DNA of 64,000 nt from Amycolatopsis azurea DSM 43854. GTDB lineage: Bacteria > Actinomycetota > Actinomycetes > Mycobacteriales > Pseudonocardiaceae. The DNA lies in the NCBI RefSeq assembly GCF_001995215.1, contig NZ_MUXN01000022.1:62001-126000 (forward strand), in the 5' to 3' direction. Shown here in pieces: positions 11,692-19,008 of this stretch. Both the position numbers and the translations under genes were made by a program. A model generated the notes under the pieces. The model did not search any database, had not been told where the DNA came from, and saw only the letters and a program-made list of their open reading frames with translations. How positions within the stretch are numbered: position 1 is the stretch's first letter; each line of letters begins with the position of its first letter.

Positions 11692-13128
11692 GTGACTGCC
11701 GAGGGCTCGGACTTCCTGCAGCTGGACATCGGGGACGCACCGCCGGGGCGCCGGTCGGACTGGCTGGCGTCGCGGTTGCGGCACGCCATCTCCGACGGCC
11801 GCCTGCCGGTCGGCAGCAGGCTGCCCGCGACCAGGGCGCTGGCCGCGGACCTGCGGGTTTCCCGCGGCGTCGTCACCGAGGCCTACCAGCGGCTGGTCGA
11901 GGACGGCCACGTCGCCGGACGGGGCCGTGCGGGCACGGTGGTCGTCGCGGCGCCCGCGAGGACGAAGGAACAAACGACGTCCGGTCCCCCGTCTGCGGGC
12001 ACGATCTTCCAGCCCGCCCCGGGGATCGGCGTCTTCGACTCACTGCGGTCGACCCCGGCGCGGATCGACCTGTCCCCCGGCGTCCCGGATCTGACCGCTT
12101 TCCCGAGGACGGCCTGGCTCCGCGCCGAACGCACCGTGCTCAACGACCTTTCGGCGGCGTCCTTCGGTTACGGCGACCCGCGGGGCGCGCCCGCGTTGCG
12201 GCTGGCCATCGCGCACTGGATCGCCCGCACCCGCGGCATCACCGCCGACGCCGACGACGTCCTGATCGTCGCCGGTGTCGCGCAGGGCCTCGGGTTGCTG
12301 GCCCAGGTGCTGTGCGACAACGGGATCTCGGAGATCGCCGTCGAGGACCCGAGTTCGCTGGGCGCGCGGCAGCATCTGCACGACCGGCGGCTGGCGACGC
12401 CGCCGATCCGCGTCGACGAGGACGGGATCGACGTCGCCGAACTCGTCCGCAGCGGTGCGCCCGCCGTGCTGCTCACGCCCGCGCACCAGTTCCCGACCGG
12501 TGTCGTGCTCGGCGGGGAACGCCGCCGCGAGCTCATGCGCTGGGCCGCGGACGGCGGGCTGATCATCGAGGACGACTACGACGCCGAACACCGCTACGAC
12601 CGTCCACCGGTCCCCGCGTTGCGCTCGATGCTCGCCGAACAGGTGTGTTACGCGGGCAGCGTGTCGAAGTGGCTCGCGCCCGCGCTCCGGGTGGGCTGGA
12701 TGCTGGTGCCGACGCGCTACCGGGACGAGGTGGTAGCGGCCAAACGGTTCGCCGACCTGGGCAACGCCGTCCTCCCGCAGCTGGTGCTCGCGCATCTCAT
12801 GGAGTCCGGCGAGATGGAGCGGCAGCTGCGGTTCGTGCGCAAACGCCATCGCCGCCGGCGGGACGCGATGATCGACGCGCTCCGGACGCATCTCCCGGAC
12901 GCCGTCGTGCACGGCGCGGCGGCCGGGCTGCACCTGACGATCACCTTCGACGCCGAGTTCTCCGACCTCGACTTCGCCGCGGCCGCGCTCGAACAGGGCG
13001 TGAAGGTCCAGCCGCTGTCGTGGCACTGTCAGCGGCCGATGAGTCCGGGCCTCGTCCTCGGCTACGGGTCCAGCCCGGCGAGCGACATCGCCGAGGGCAT
13101 CGCCACTCTCGGCCGCCTCCGGCGCTAG
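11692..13128 (+). CDS. MocR/PdxR-type GntR regulator with aminotransferase domain
   Basis: This 478-residue protein fuses an N-terminal GntR winged helix (about 20-85, SRLPATRALAADLRVSRGVVTEAYQRL) to a fold-type I PLP aminotransferase domain. The presumed PLP lysine is K326 in AGSVSKWLAPALRVGW, and the aspartate region appears as GLIIEDDYDAEHRYD. MocR proteins usually sense PLP or amino-sugar/amino-acid ligands and control PLP synthesis, GABA or transport genes. No obvious pdx target is adjacent, so the regulon is unknown. It starts with GTG 12 nt after the metH stop, so it may be cotranscribed with metH. Confidence 0.9.
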   Translation: MTAEGSDFLQLDIGDAPPGRRSDWLASRLRHAISDGRLPVGSRLPATRALAADLRVSRGVVTEAYQRLVEDGHVAGRGRAGTVVVAAPARTKEQTTSGPPSAGTIFQPAPGIGVFDSLRSTPARIDLSPGVPDLTAFPRTAWLRAERTVLNDLSAASFGYGDPRGAPALRLAIAHWIARTRGITADADDVLIVAGVAQGLGLLAQVLCDNGISEIAVEDPSSLGARQHLHDRRLATPPIRVDEDGIDVAELVRSGAPAVLLTPAHQFPTGVVLGGERRRELMRWAADGGLIIEDDYDAEHRYDRPPVPALRSMLAEQVCYAGSVSKWLAPALRVGWMLVPTRYRDEVVAAKRFADLGNAVLPQLVLAHLMESGEMERQLRFVRKRHRRRRDAMIDALRTHLPDAVVHGAAAGLHLTITFDAEFSDLDFAAAALEQGVKVQPLSWHCQRPMSPGLVLGYGSSPASDIAEGIATLGRLRR

Positions 13129-13853
13129 CCCGCGAACTGCGCGAGAAAGGCCAGGAGTACCGCCGGGTCTTCGACGTGGGCGTTGTGCCCCAGCCCGGGG
13201 AGTTCGGCCGAAGCGGGGCTGAGGGCGCGAAGCTGGTCGATGCGGCTCATGGGGTCGTGCTCACCGGCGGCGAGGGCGACGGGGCAGCGCGCGGCGCCGA
13301 GCAGGCCGGACATGTCGGGCGCGCCGACGGCGAACGCGCGGGGGTCCAGCGCCAGCCGCCAGCCGCCCTCGGTTTCGACGACGCCGTCGGGGTCCGCTTC
13401 GGACAGCCCGGTCAGGCCGGCGATCTTGAGGAACGCCCGTTCGGCGTCCTCCCTGGTCAGGAACACCCTGGGCGGTTTCGCCGCCATGTCGGCGGCCTTG
13501 GCCAGGTCGGACTCGCTCCATTCGACCTTGACGCCGACCGCGAGCAGCCCATCGACGTGAAGCCCGAACCACCCGCTGGCCAGGGCCAGTCCGACCACCC
13601 CGCCGAGGGAGTGGCCGATCACCAGCAGCGGACCGCGTTCCGGGAGGGCGTCGGCGACCGCCCCGGCGAGGCTTCCGAAGGAGTAGTGCGCCAGGTGCGG
13701 CGACGCCCCGTGCCCGGGGAGGTCGGGGGCCAGCCAGCGGTAGCCGGGCTGCAGCATCAGGCCGTCCCACACCGCGCCCGTCGCGCCGAGGCCGTGCAGC
13801 AGGAGCACGGCGGGTCCGTCGGTTCCGGCGGTGCGCATCTTCAGTGGTTCCAC
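13125..13853 (-). CDS. Alpha/beta hydrolase
   Basis: This protein of about 242 residues has the serine-hydrolase core: an oxyanion region LLLHGLGATGAVW, a nucleophile elbow GHSLGG, and a C-terminal histidine in LPGLGHNAHVED. It probably acts on an ester or a similar small substrate; the specificity is unknown. The start is placed at the GTG at 13853 (VEPLKMRTAG), with an ATG at 13838 as the alternative. Longer frames would overlap the P450 start at 13903. Its stop codon and that of the convergent MocR gene share the tetranucleotide CTAG. Confidence 0.82.
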   Translation of the reverse strand: MEPLKMRTAGTDGPAVLLLHGLGATGAVWDGLMLQPGYRWLAPDLPGHGASPHLAHYSFGSLAGAVADALPERGPLLVIGHSLGGVVGLALASGWFGLHVDGLLAVGVKVEWSESDLAKAADMAAKPPRVFLTREDAERAFLKIAGLTGLSEADPDGVVETEGGWRLALDPRAFAVGAPDMSGLLGAARCPVALAAGEHDPMSRIDQLRALSPASAELPGLGHNAHVEDPAVLLAFLAQFAG

Positions 13854-13902
13854 CGGACGGATCTTTCCGCAGTCCCCCGTCGCCGGGCTAGTCTTCGAAG
13901 CC

Positions 13903-15153
13903 GTGATCACCGATCCGGACACCTACACCCGCGGTGTGCCGTACGAGCACCTCGCGGCGCTGCGCCGGGAGTCGCCGGTCGTGCGGGTGGACGATTTCTG
14001 GGCCGTGCTGCGGCATTCGGACGTCAAGCACGTGCTGAAGAACCCGCGGCTGTTCTCGTCGAGCCTGGGCGGGACGCAGATCCGGGACCCGGCGACCGAA
14101 CAGGACCTCGGGTACGTCCGGCGGATGATGCTCAACATGGATCCGCCCGAGCACGCCCGGCTGCGTGGCCTGCTCACCAAGGCGTTCACGCCGCGCGCGG
14201 TCGGCAGGCTGACCGAACGGATCCACGGCTGGGCGAGAGAGCTGATCACCTCCGTCGCGGCGGACGGCCACTGCGATTTCGCCGCCGTCGCCGCCGATCT
14301 CCCGCTGCTGACGCTGGCCGAGGTGTTCGGGATCCCCGAACAGGACCGGCGGCTGATGTACGACTGGAGCAATCGCGTGATCGGCTACCAGGACGCCGAC
14401 TACGCGGTGAGCGCGACCGTCGAGGCGGGCGAGGTCACCGATCTCGCGCGGGCGGCGCTGGCCGTGCGGCCGGTTCCTGGACCGGACGGCGCGATGCCCG
14501 ATCCGCGCACCCGCGCCGGGATGCCGGATCTCTACGCGTACGCCACCGCGCTCGGCGAGCACAAACGCCGGAACCCGGGCGATGACGTGATGAGCAACCT
14601 GATGAGTCACGTCGAAGACGGCGGGCGGGTGTCGATCGCGGAGTTCGAGAACCTGTTCTGGCTGTTTTCCGTGGCGGGCAACGAAACGCTGCGTAACGGC
14701 ATCCCCGGCGGGATGCTGGCGCTGCTGTCACATCCGGATCAGTACCGGCGGCTCCTGGCCGACCGTTCACTGCTTCCCGATGCGGTGGAAGAGATGTTGC
14801 GCTGGTGGTGTCCGGTCATGCACTTCCGCCGGACCGCGACCGAGGACATCGTTCTGTCCGATGTGGACATCCGGGCGGGCGACAAGGTCGTCGTCTGGTT
14901 CTCCGCCGCGAATCGCGACGAGTCGGTCTTCGAGGACCCGGACCGCTTCGACATCGGCCGCGCTCCCAACGATCACCTGACCTTCGGGCACGGTCCGCAT
15001 TTCTGTCTCGGCGCCCAGCTCGCCAGGGTGCAGCTGCGCGCGATGTTCGAAGCGGTACTGGACCTGCTCGGCGAGGCCGAACTCGCCGGTGACCCGGTGC
15101 GGTTGCGGTCGAACTTCCAGAACGGGCTGAAGTCCCTGCCGATCCGCTGGTAG
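13903..15153 (+). CDS. Cytochrome P450
   Basis: This soluble 416-residue haem monooxygenase has the I-helix oxygen-activation motif as AGNET at 258-262, a K-helix EEMLRW, and the haem-thiolate loop FGHGPHFCLGAQLAR with cysteine at 368. The segments MHFRRTATEDIVL and RSNFQNGLKSLPIRW resemble the CYP124/CYP125/CYP142 group that hydroxylates lipid or sterol side chains. That similarity is from memory and needs alignment. GTG at 13903 is preferred because VITDPDTYTRG is a typical N-terminus. No ferredoxin or reductase gene is adjacent. It is divergent from the alpha/beta hydrolase. Confidence 0.93.
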   Translation: MITDPDTYTRGVPYEHLAALRRESPVVRVDDFWAVLRHSDVKHVLKNPRLFSSSLGGTQIRDPATEQDLGYVRRMMLNMDPPEHARLRGLLTKAFTPRAVGRLTERIHGWARELITSVAADGHCDFAAVAADLPLLTLAEVFGIPEQDRRLMYDWSNRVIGYQDADYAVSATVEAGEVTDLARAALAVRPVPGPDGAMPDPRTRAGMPDLYAYATALGEHKRRNPGDDVMSNLMSHVEDGGRVSIAEFENLFWLFSVAGNETLRNGIPGGMLALLSHPDQYRRLLADRSLLPDAVEEMLRWWCPVMHFRRTATEDIVLSDVDIRAGDKVVVWFSAANRDESVFEDPDRFDIGRAPNDHLTFGHGPHFCLGAQLARVQLRAMFEAVLDLLGEAELAGDPVRLRSNFQNGLKSLPIRW

Positions 15154-15155
15154 CC

Positions 15156-15197
15156 GAAAGGGCCCTTCCCGCCCCCGAGCGCGGGAAGGGCCCTTTC
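15156..15197. terminator. Bidirectional 17-bp hairpin between P450 and MFS genes
   Basis: Arms 15156-15172 and 15181-15197 (GAAAGGGCCCTTCCCGC and its complement) pair perfectly around an 8-nt loop, three bases after the P450 stop and upstream of the convergent MFS stop. The position is ideal for two-way termination. Its core resembles the other AAGG(C)CC hairpins in the window. Confidence 0.75.
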
Positions 15198-15221
15198 ACC
15201 CCCTTGTCAGTGCGGCCACTG

Positions 15222-16679
15222 TCATTCGGCCGCGGCGAACTCCGGTTCGGCGACGGGCGTGCGGGCTTCGGCCCTGCGCAGGCCGACGACCCCGGACAGC
15301 GCCACCAGGACACTGATCACGGCGATGCCGGTGACGACGGTCAGCGCGGGCGCCAGGCCGTTCAGCAGCGCGGCCGGGCCGGTGGCGCCTCCCGCGTTGC
15401 CGGTCAGGACCGCGGTCACCAGGGCGAGACCGATCGCGCCGCCGACCTGGATCGAGGTGTTCAGCAGACCGCCGGCGAGTCCCTGCTCGTCGTCGGAGAT
15501 CCCGTTGGTCGCCTGGATGTTCAGCGAGGAGAACGCCAGCATGAAGCCGATGCCCAGCAGGATCATGCTCGGCAGCACCGAACCGGCGTAGCTGGAACTC
15601 TCGTCGATCCGCAGGAACAGCGCGTACCCGATGACGTGGGCGACGACGCCCGCGAGGATCGTGCGCGGGGTGCCGAGCCGGTCGATCAGCGGCTCGATCC
15701 TGGGCGAACCGAAGGCCACGATCAGCGCGGCGGGCAGGAACCCGAGCGCGGTCTGCAGCGCGGACCAGCCCAGCACGGTCTGCAGGTACAGCATCACGAC
15801 GAACTGGAAACCGATGTAGGCGCCGAAGAACGTCGCGCCGCCGAGGTTGGCGCGGGCCAGCGGGCCGGAGCGCAGGATGCCGAGCCGGAGCAGCGGGTGC
15901 TTGCTGCGCTTCTCGATGAACACGAAGGTGACGAGCAGGGCGAGCGCGAGGGCGAACGAGATCAGCGTCCGCGGTGCGGCCCAGCCGATCTCCGGCGCCT
16001 CGACCACGGCGAAGACCAGCAGGAGCGAACCGGCGGCACCGGTGATCGCGCCCGGGAAGTCATAGCCGCCACCCGTCTGCGGCTGGTAGGAGGGGATCAG
16101 CTTGACGGCGGCGGCCAGCGCGGCGAGCGCGATCGGCACCGGCAGCAGGAACGTCCAGCGCCAGCCCACCTCGGTCAGCAGGCCGGAGAAGACGAGGCCC
16201 GCGGAGTAACCGCTGGCACCGAAGACGGCGAAGATGCTGATCGCCCGGTTGCGGGCGGGACCTTCGTGGAAGGTCGTGGTGATGATGGACAACGCGGCCG
16301 GCGCGGTGAACGCGGCGGCGAGTCCCTTGATGAAGCGGGTGGCGATCAGCAGCGCGCCGTCGTCGACGAGGCCGCCGAGCAGGGAAGCGAGCGCGAAGAC
16401 CGCGACGGCGACGAGGAAGACCCGGCGCCTGCCGAGCAGGTCGGCGGTGCGACCGCCGAGGAGCAGCAGGCCGCCGTAGCCGAGCACGTAGGCGCTGATG
16501 ATCCATTGCAGGGCACCGGTGGAGAGGCCGAGTTCGGCCTGGATGGACGGGAGGGCGACGGCGACCATCGACACGTCGAGCGCGTCGAGGCCCACGACGA
16601 CGGACACAGTGAGCAGGACACCCCAGAGGCGCGCGTCCCACCTTGTCGAGCTGGTGGACAGCTGCACGGAAGAACTCAT
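15222..16679 (-). CDS. MFS drug-efflux transporter (EmrB/QacA-like)
   Basis: This 485-residue multispanning transporter has the features of a proton-driven DHA2-type exporter. The first helix carries GLDALDVSMVAVALPSIQ (motif D1-like), followed by LQWIISAYVLGYGGLLLLGGRTADLLGRRRVF (motif A), and roughly fourteen hydrophobic helices span the rest. The substrate is probably a toxic small molecule. It is divergent from a MarR repressor, with a palindromic operator region only 15 nt upstream of its start, so derepression by ligand is likely. The short C-terminal tail ends VAEPEFAAAE. Confidence 0.92.
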   Translation of the reverse strand: MSSSVQLSTSSTRWDARLWGVLLTVSVVVGLDALDVSMVAVALPSIQAELGLSTGALQWIISAYVLGYGGLLLLGGRTADLLGRRRVFLVAVAVFALASLLGGLVDDGALLIATRFIKGLAAAFTAPAALSIITTTFHEGPARNRAISIFAVFGASGYSAGLVFSGLLTEVGWRWTFLLPVPIALAALAAAVKLIPSYQPQTGGGYDFPGAITGAAGSLLLVFAVVEAPEIGWAAPRTLISFALALALLVTFVFIEKRSKHPLLRLGILRSGPLARANLGGATFFGAYIGFQFVVMLYLQTVLGWSALQTALGFLPAALIVAFGSPRIEPLIDRLGTPRTILAGVVAHVIGYALFLRIDESSSYAGSVLPSMILLGIGFMLAFSSLNIQATNGISDDEQGLAGGLLNTSIQVGGAIGLALVTAVLTGNAGGATGPAALLNGLAPALTVVTGIAVISVLVALSGVVGLRRAEARTPVAEPEFAAAE

Positions 16680-16693
16680 GATCGGTACATTAC

Positions 16694-16751
16694 ATGCACA
16701 CGCATCTAATGCAAGTGCATTTAATGACTTTGCATAAAATTCACGTGCATG
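16694..16751. promoter_or_regulatory. MarR operator region between MFS and MarR genes
   Basis: This A/T-rich stretch, unusual in this GC-rich DNA, contains ATGC-ACAC-GCAT (16694-16705), the palindrome AATGCA-AG-TGCATT (16708-16721), and further TGCAT half-sites near 16731 and 16746. Repeated palindromic half-sites in a divergent MarR/transporter spacer are the expected binding site for the MarR product, which would repress both genes. Confidence 0.75.
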
Positions 16752-16765
16752 CTATCTTGGGCCGC

Positions 16766-17152
16766 GTGAGCGACGTCGCCGAACAAGACCTGCTGCGGGA
16801 ATGGCATGACCTGTCCGCCCGGCACGCGGCGGTCTTCGGCCGCCTCGAGTGCCGGCTGCAGGAGCGTCACGGCCTGGGTGTCACCGAGTTCGAGGCCCTC
16901 GAACGCCTGGTCACCTGCGTCGTGGGCAAGTGCCGCGCGGCCGATCTGACCGAGGTCGTCCACCTGAGCCAGAGCGCCACCTCACGACTCGTCGCCCGCC
17001 TGGAGCGCGAGGGGCTCGTCCAGCGCGCGCTCTGCGAATCGGACCGGCGCGGGATCTTCGTCGTCGTGACCGATGAGGGCCGCCGTCGCTACGAAGAGGC
17101 GAAGCCGACGCACCGGGCGGCCCTCGAAGAGACCCTCACCGTCGAGGCTTGA
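16766..17152 (+). CDS. MarR-family transcriptional regulator
   Basis: This 128-residue winged-helix regulator contains LTEVVHLSQSATSRLVARLEREGLVQR (recognition helix) and the wing CESDRRGIFVVVTDEGRRRYEEA. GTG at 16766 is chosen because upstream codons consist of the repeated TGCAT operator DNA, which gives a His-rich nonsense peptide. It probably represses itself and the divergent MFS transporter. The ligand is unknown. The cysteines (CRLQ, CVVGKC, CESD) leave open the possibility of thiol-based redox sensing. Confidence 0.92.
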   Translation: MSDVAEQDLLREWHDLSARHAAVFGRLECRLQERHGLGVTEFEALERLVTCVVGKCRAADLTEVVHLSQSATSRLVARLEREGLVQRALCESDRRGIFVVVTDEGRRRYEEAKPTHRAALEETLTVEA

Positions 17153-17276
17153 ACCCGGCTCCGAAGTACATGGAGGCCATCGCCCGGACCGCCTCGACGT
17201 CCTGCCGAGGATCACGCCCAGTGCCGCATAGGCATCCAGCCGGTCGGCGAGGTACGGCCGTCCAAGTCAAGGATCT

Positions 17277-17305
17277 TTGACACCGAGTCTGGAATTCTTT
17301 ACTTT
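17277..17305 (+). promoter_or_regulatory. Sigma-70 type promoter, probably giving a leaderless mRNA
   Basis: A perfect -35 TTGACA (17277-17282) and a -10 TACTTT (17300-17305) are separated by 17 nt. Transcription would begin at about 17311-17313, exactly at the GTG chosen for the next gene, so the mRNA is predicted to be leaderless, which is common in actinobacteria. Confidence 0.7.
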
Positions 17306-17312
17306 GGATGCC

Positions 17313-17741
17313 GTGGCTTTGGAAGAGAAGAGAGCGTGGATCACGGCGGTGATCACGGTTTGCGCCTACGTGGCCTACCTGATCGTCATCCTCGGCCGGG
17401 CGGTCCCCGGCAGGTTCGCCGAAGTCCCTTACGTGGCGGCACTGCTGTGGACGATCGGGGCGGCCATCGTGGCCTCGATCGTGCTGCACATCGCGGTGTC
17501 GCTCGCCTCTCCGCGGGACGACGGCCGCAAAGACCAGCGAGACCGCGAGATCGGCCGGTTCGGTGAGCACATCGGGCAGTCGTTCGTCGTGATCGGCGGG
17601 GTCGCCGCGCTCGTCATGGCGATGGCGGAAGTGGACCACTTCTGGATCGCGAACACCGTGTACCTCGCCTTCGTCCTGTCCTCCCTGCTCGAATCGATCG
17701 CGAAGATCGCCGCCTACCGCCGGGGATTCCAGGCATGGTGA
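17313..17741 (+). CDS. Four-helix membrane protein
   Basis: This 142-residue protein has two pairs of predicted transmembrane helices (ITAVITVCAYVAYLIVILG, AALLWTIGAAIVASIVLHIAVSL, then SFVVIGGVAALVMAMA and ANTVYLAFVLSSLLESIAKI), with a charged cytoplasmic loop DDGRKDQRDREI between them. It overlaps the start of a small Cro/CI-type regulator. This pairing of a short multi-helix protein with an XRE regulator is common in bacteria, but the function is unknown. The start follows from the upstream promoter; an earlier TTG would coincide with the -35 element. Confidence 0.8.
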   Translation: MALEEKRAWITAVITVCAYVAYLIVILGRAVPGRFAEVPYVAALLWTIGAAIVASIVLHIAVSLASPRDDGRKDQRDREIGRFGEHIGQSFVVIGGVAALVMAMAEVDHFWIANTVYLAFVLSSLLESIAKIAAYRRGFQAW

Positions 17742-17950
17742 AACCGACCAAGGTCACGAACTCCATCCGCGCCCTGCGGTTCGCCGAGGGCGAGATGACC
17801 CAAGCGGAACTCGCGGACCGGGTCGGCGTCACGCGCCAGACGGTCATCGCGATCGAGCAGGGCCGCTATTCACCGTCCCTGGAGATGGCCTTCCAGATCG
17901 CCAGGGTGTTCGGCGTCGGGCTCGACGACGTCTTCCAGTATCCGGACTAG
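17735..17950 (+). CDS. Small XRE-family helix-turn-helix regulator
   Basis: This 71-residue protein is almost entirely a Cro/CI helix-turn-helix: LADRVGVTRQTVIAIEQGRYSPSLEMAFQIARVFGVGLDDVFQYPD is typical of the YgzD-like group. It overlaps the 3' end of the membrane-protein gene by 7 nt, so the two are translationally coupled. It probably regulates its own operon, including the alcohol dehydrogenase that starts 14 nt downstream. Confidence 0.92.
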   Translation: MVKPTKVTNSIRALRFAEGEMTQAELADRVGVTRQTVIAIEQGRYSPSLEMAFQIARVFGVGLDDVFQYPD

Positions 17951-17964
17951 GAAACGGGGCCGCC

Positions 17965-18927
17965 ATGAAGGCGATCGTCCAGAACGAGTACGGCACCACC
18001 GACGTCTTGAACCTGACCGATCTGCCCGAGCCCGAAGCAGGACCGGACAGTGTGGTCGTGCGGATCCGGGCGGCGGCCGTCGACCCCGGCGTCTGGCACC
18101 TCATGGAAGGCACGCCGTATCTGGTGCGGTTGATGGGTTTCGGGGTGCGGAGACCGAAAGCCCGCGTCCGCGGCATGGACTTCGCCGGTGTCGTGCACGC
18201 GGTCGGTGAGAACGTCACGCGGTGCAGTGTCGGCGACGAGGTTTTCGGTACCTGTCAGGGTTCTTTCGCCGAGTACGCACTGACCACAGTGGACAAGATC
18301 GCGCGGAAACCCGAAAACCTCGGCTTCGAGGAAGCGGCGGCCGTTCCCATCTCCGCGTTCACCGCGCTCCAGGCGCTTCGCGACCGAGGGCGGGTCGCGC
18401 CCCGGCAGAAGGTCCTGGTCATCGGCGCGGGCGGTGGCGTGGGGACGTTCGCGGTACAGATCGCCAAGGCGTTCGGTGCCGAGGTGGACGGCGTGTGCGG
18501 CCCCGGCAAGGTGGACCTCGTCCGTTCGCTCGGCGCGGGCACGGTGTTCGACTACACGCGCGAAGAGTTCGGCGGCGGCTACGACCTCATCGTCGACACC
18601 GCGGGCAACCGATCGCTGACGTTGCTGCGGAAGTCCCTTACGGCGCAAGGCACTCTCGTGATCGTCGGCGCCGAGGGCAAGGGGAAGTGGATCGGCCCGG
18701 TCGCCCGCACCCTGCGGGCACTGCTCCTCGGGCCGTTCGTGAAGCAGAACCTCCGCGGCCTGCTCTCCACGGAGAACCAGGACGATCTCCAGACGCTGCG
18801 CGCGCTCGTCGAGGCGGGGAAGGTGAAGCCGGTCATCGACCGCGCCTACCCGCTGGCCGAGGTGCCCGAGGCCATCCGCTACGCGAACGAGGGGCACGCG
18901 CGCGGCAAGGTCGTCATCACCGTCTGA
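17965..18927 (+). CDS. Medium-chain NAD(P)-dependent dehydrogenase/quinone reductase-like
   Basis: This 320-residue protein has a GroES-like N-terminal domain and a Rossmann domain with VLVIGAGGGVGTFAVQIAKAFGA as the dinucleotide-binding motif. The cysteine/histidine ligands of the catalytic and structural zinc sites are absent, as in zinc-independent quinone oxidoreductase-like members. The substrate is unknown. It is the third gene of the membrane protein-XRE-dehydrogenase cluster, with 14 nt between the XRE stop and its ATG. Confidence 0.9.
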   Translation: MKAIVQNEYGTTDVLNLTDLPEPEAGPDSVVVRIRAAAVDPGVWHLMEGTPYLVRLMGFGVRRPKARVRGMDFAGVVHAVGENVTRCSVGDEVFGTCQGSFAEYALTTVDKIARKPENLGFEEAAAVPISAFTALQALRDRGRVAPRQKVLVIGAGGGVGTFAVQIAKAFGAEVDGVCGPGKVDLVRSLGAGTVFDYTREEFGGGYDLIVDTAGNRSLTLLRKSLTAQGTLVIVGAEGKGKWIGPVARTLRALLLGPFVKQNLRGLLSTENQDDLQTLRALVEAGKVKPVIDRAYPLAEVPEAIRYANEGHARGKVVITV

Positions 18928-19008
18928 TGTTCGTCCTCGCGTTCATCTCCGGCCATCTCGGCGGTGTTCGGTGTCGGAGAGCGATCCGCCGAACCGAGGA
19001 GACCACCG

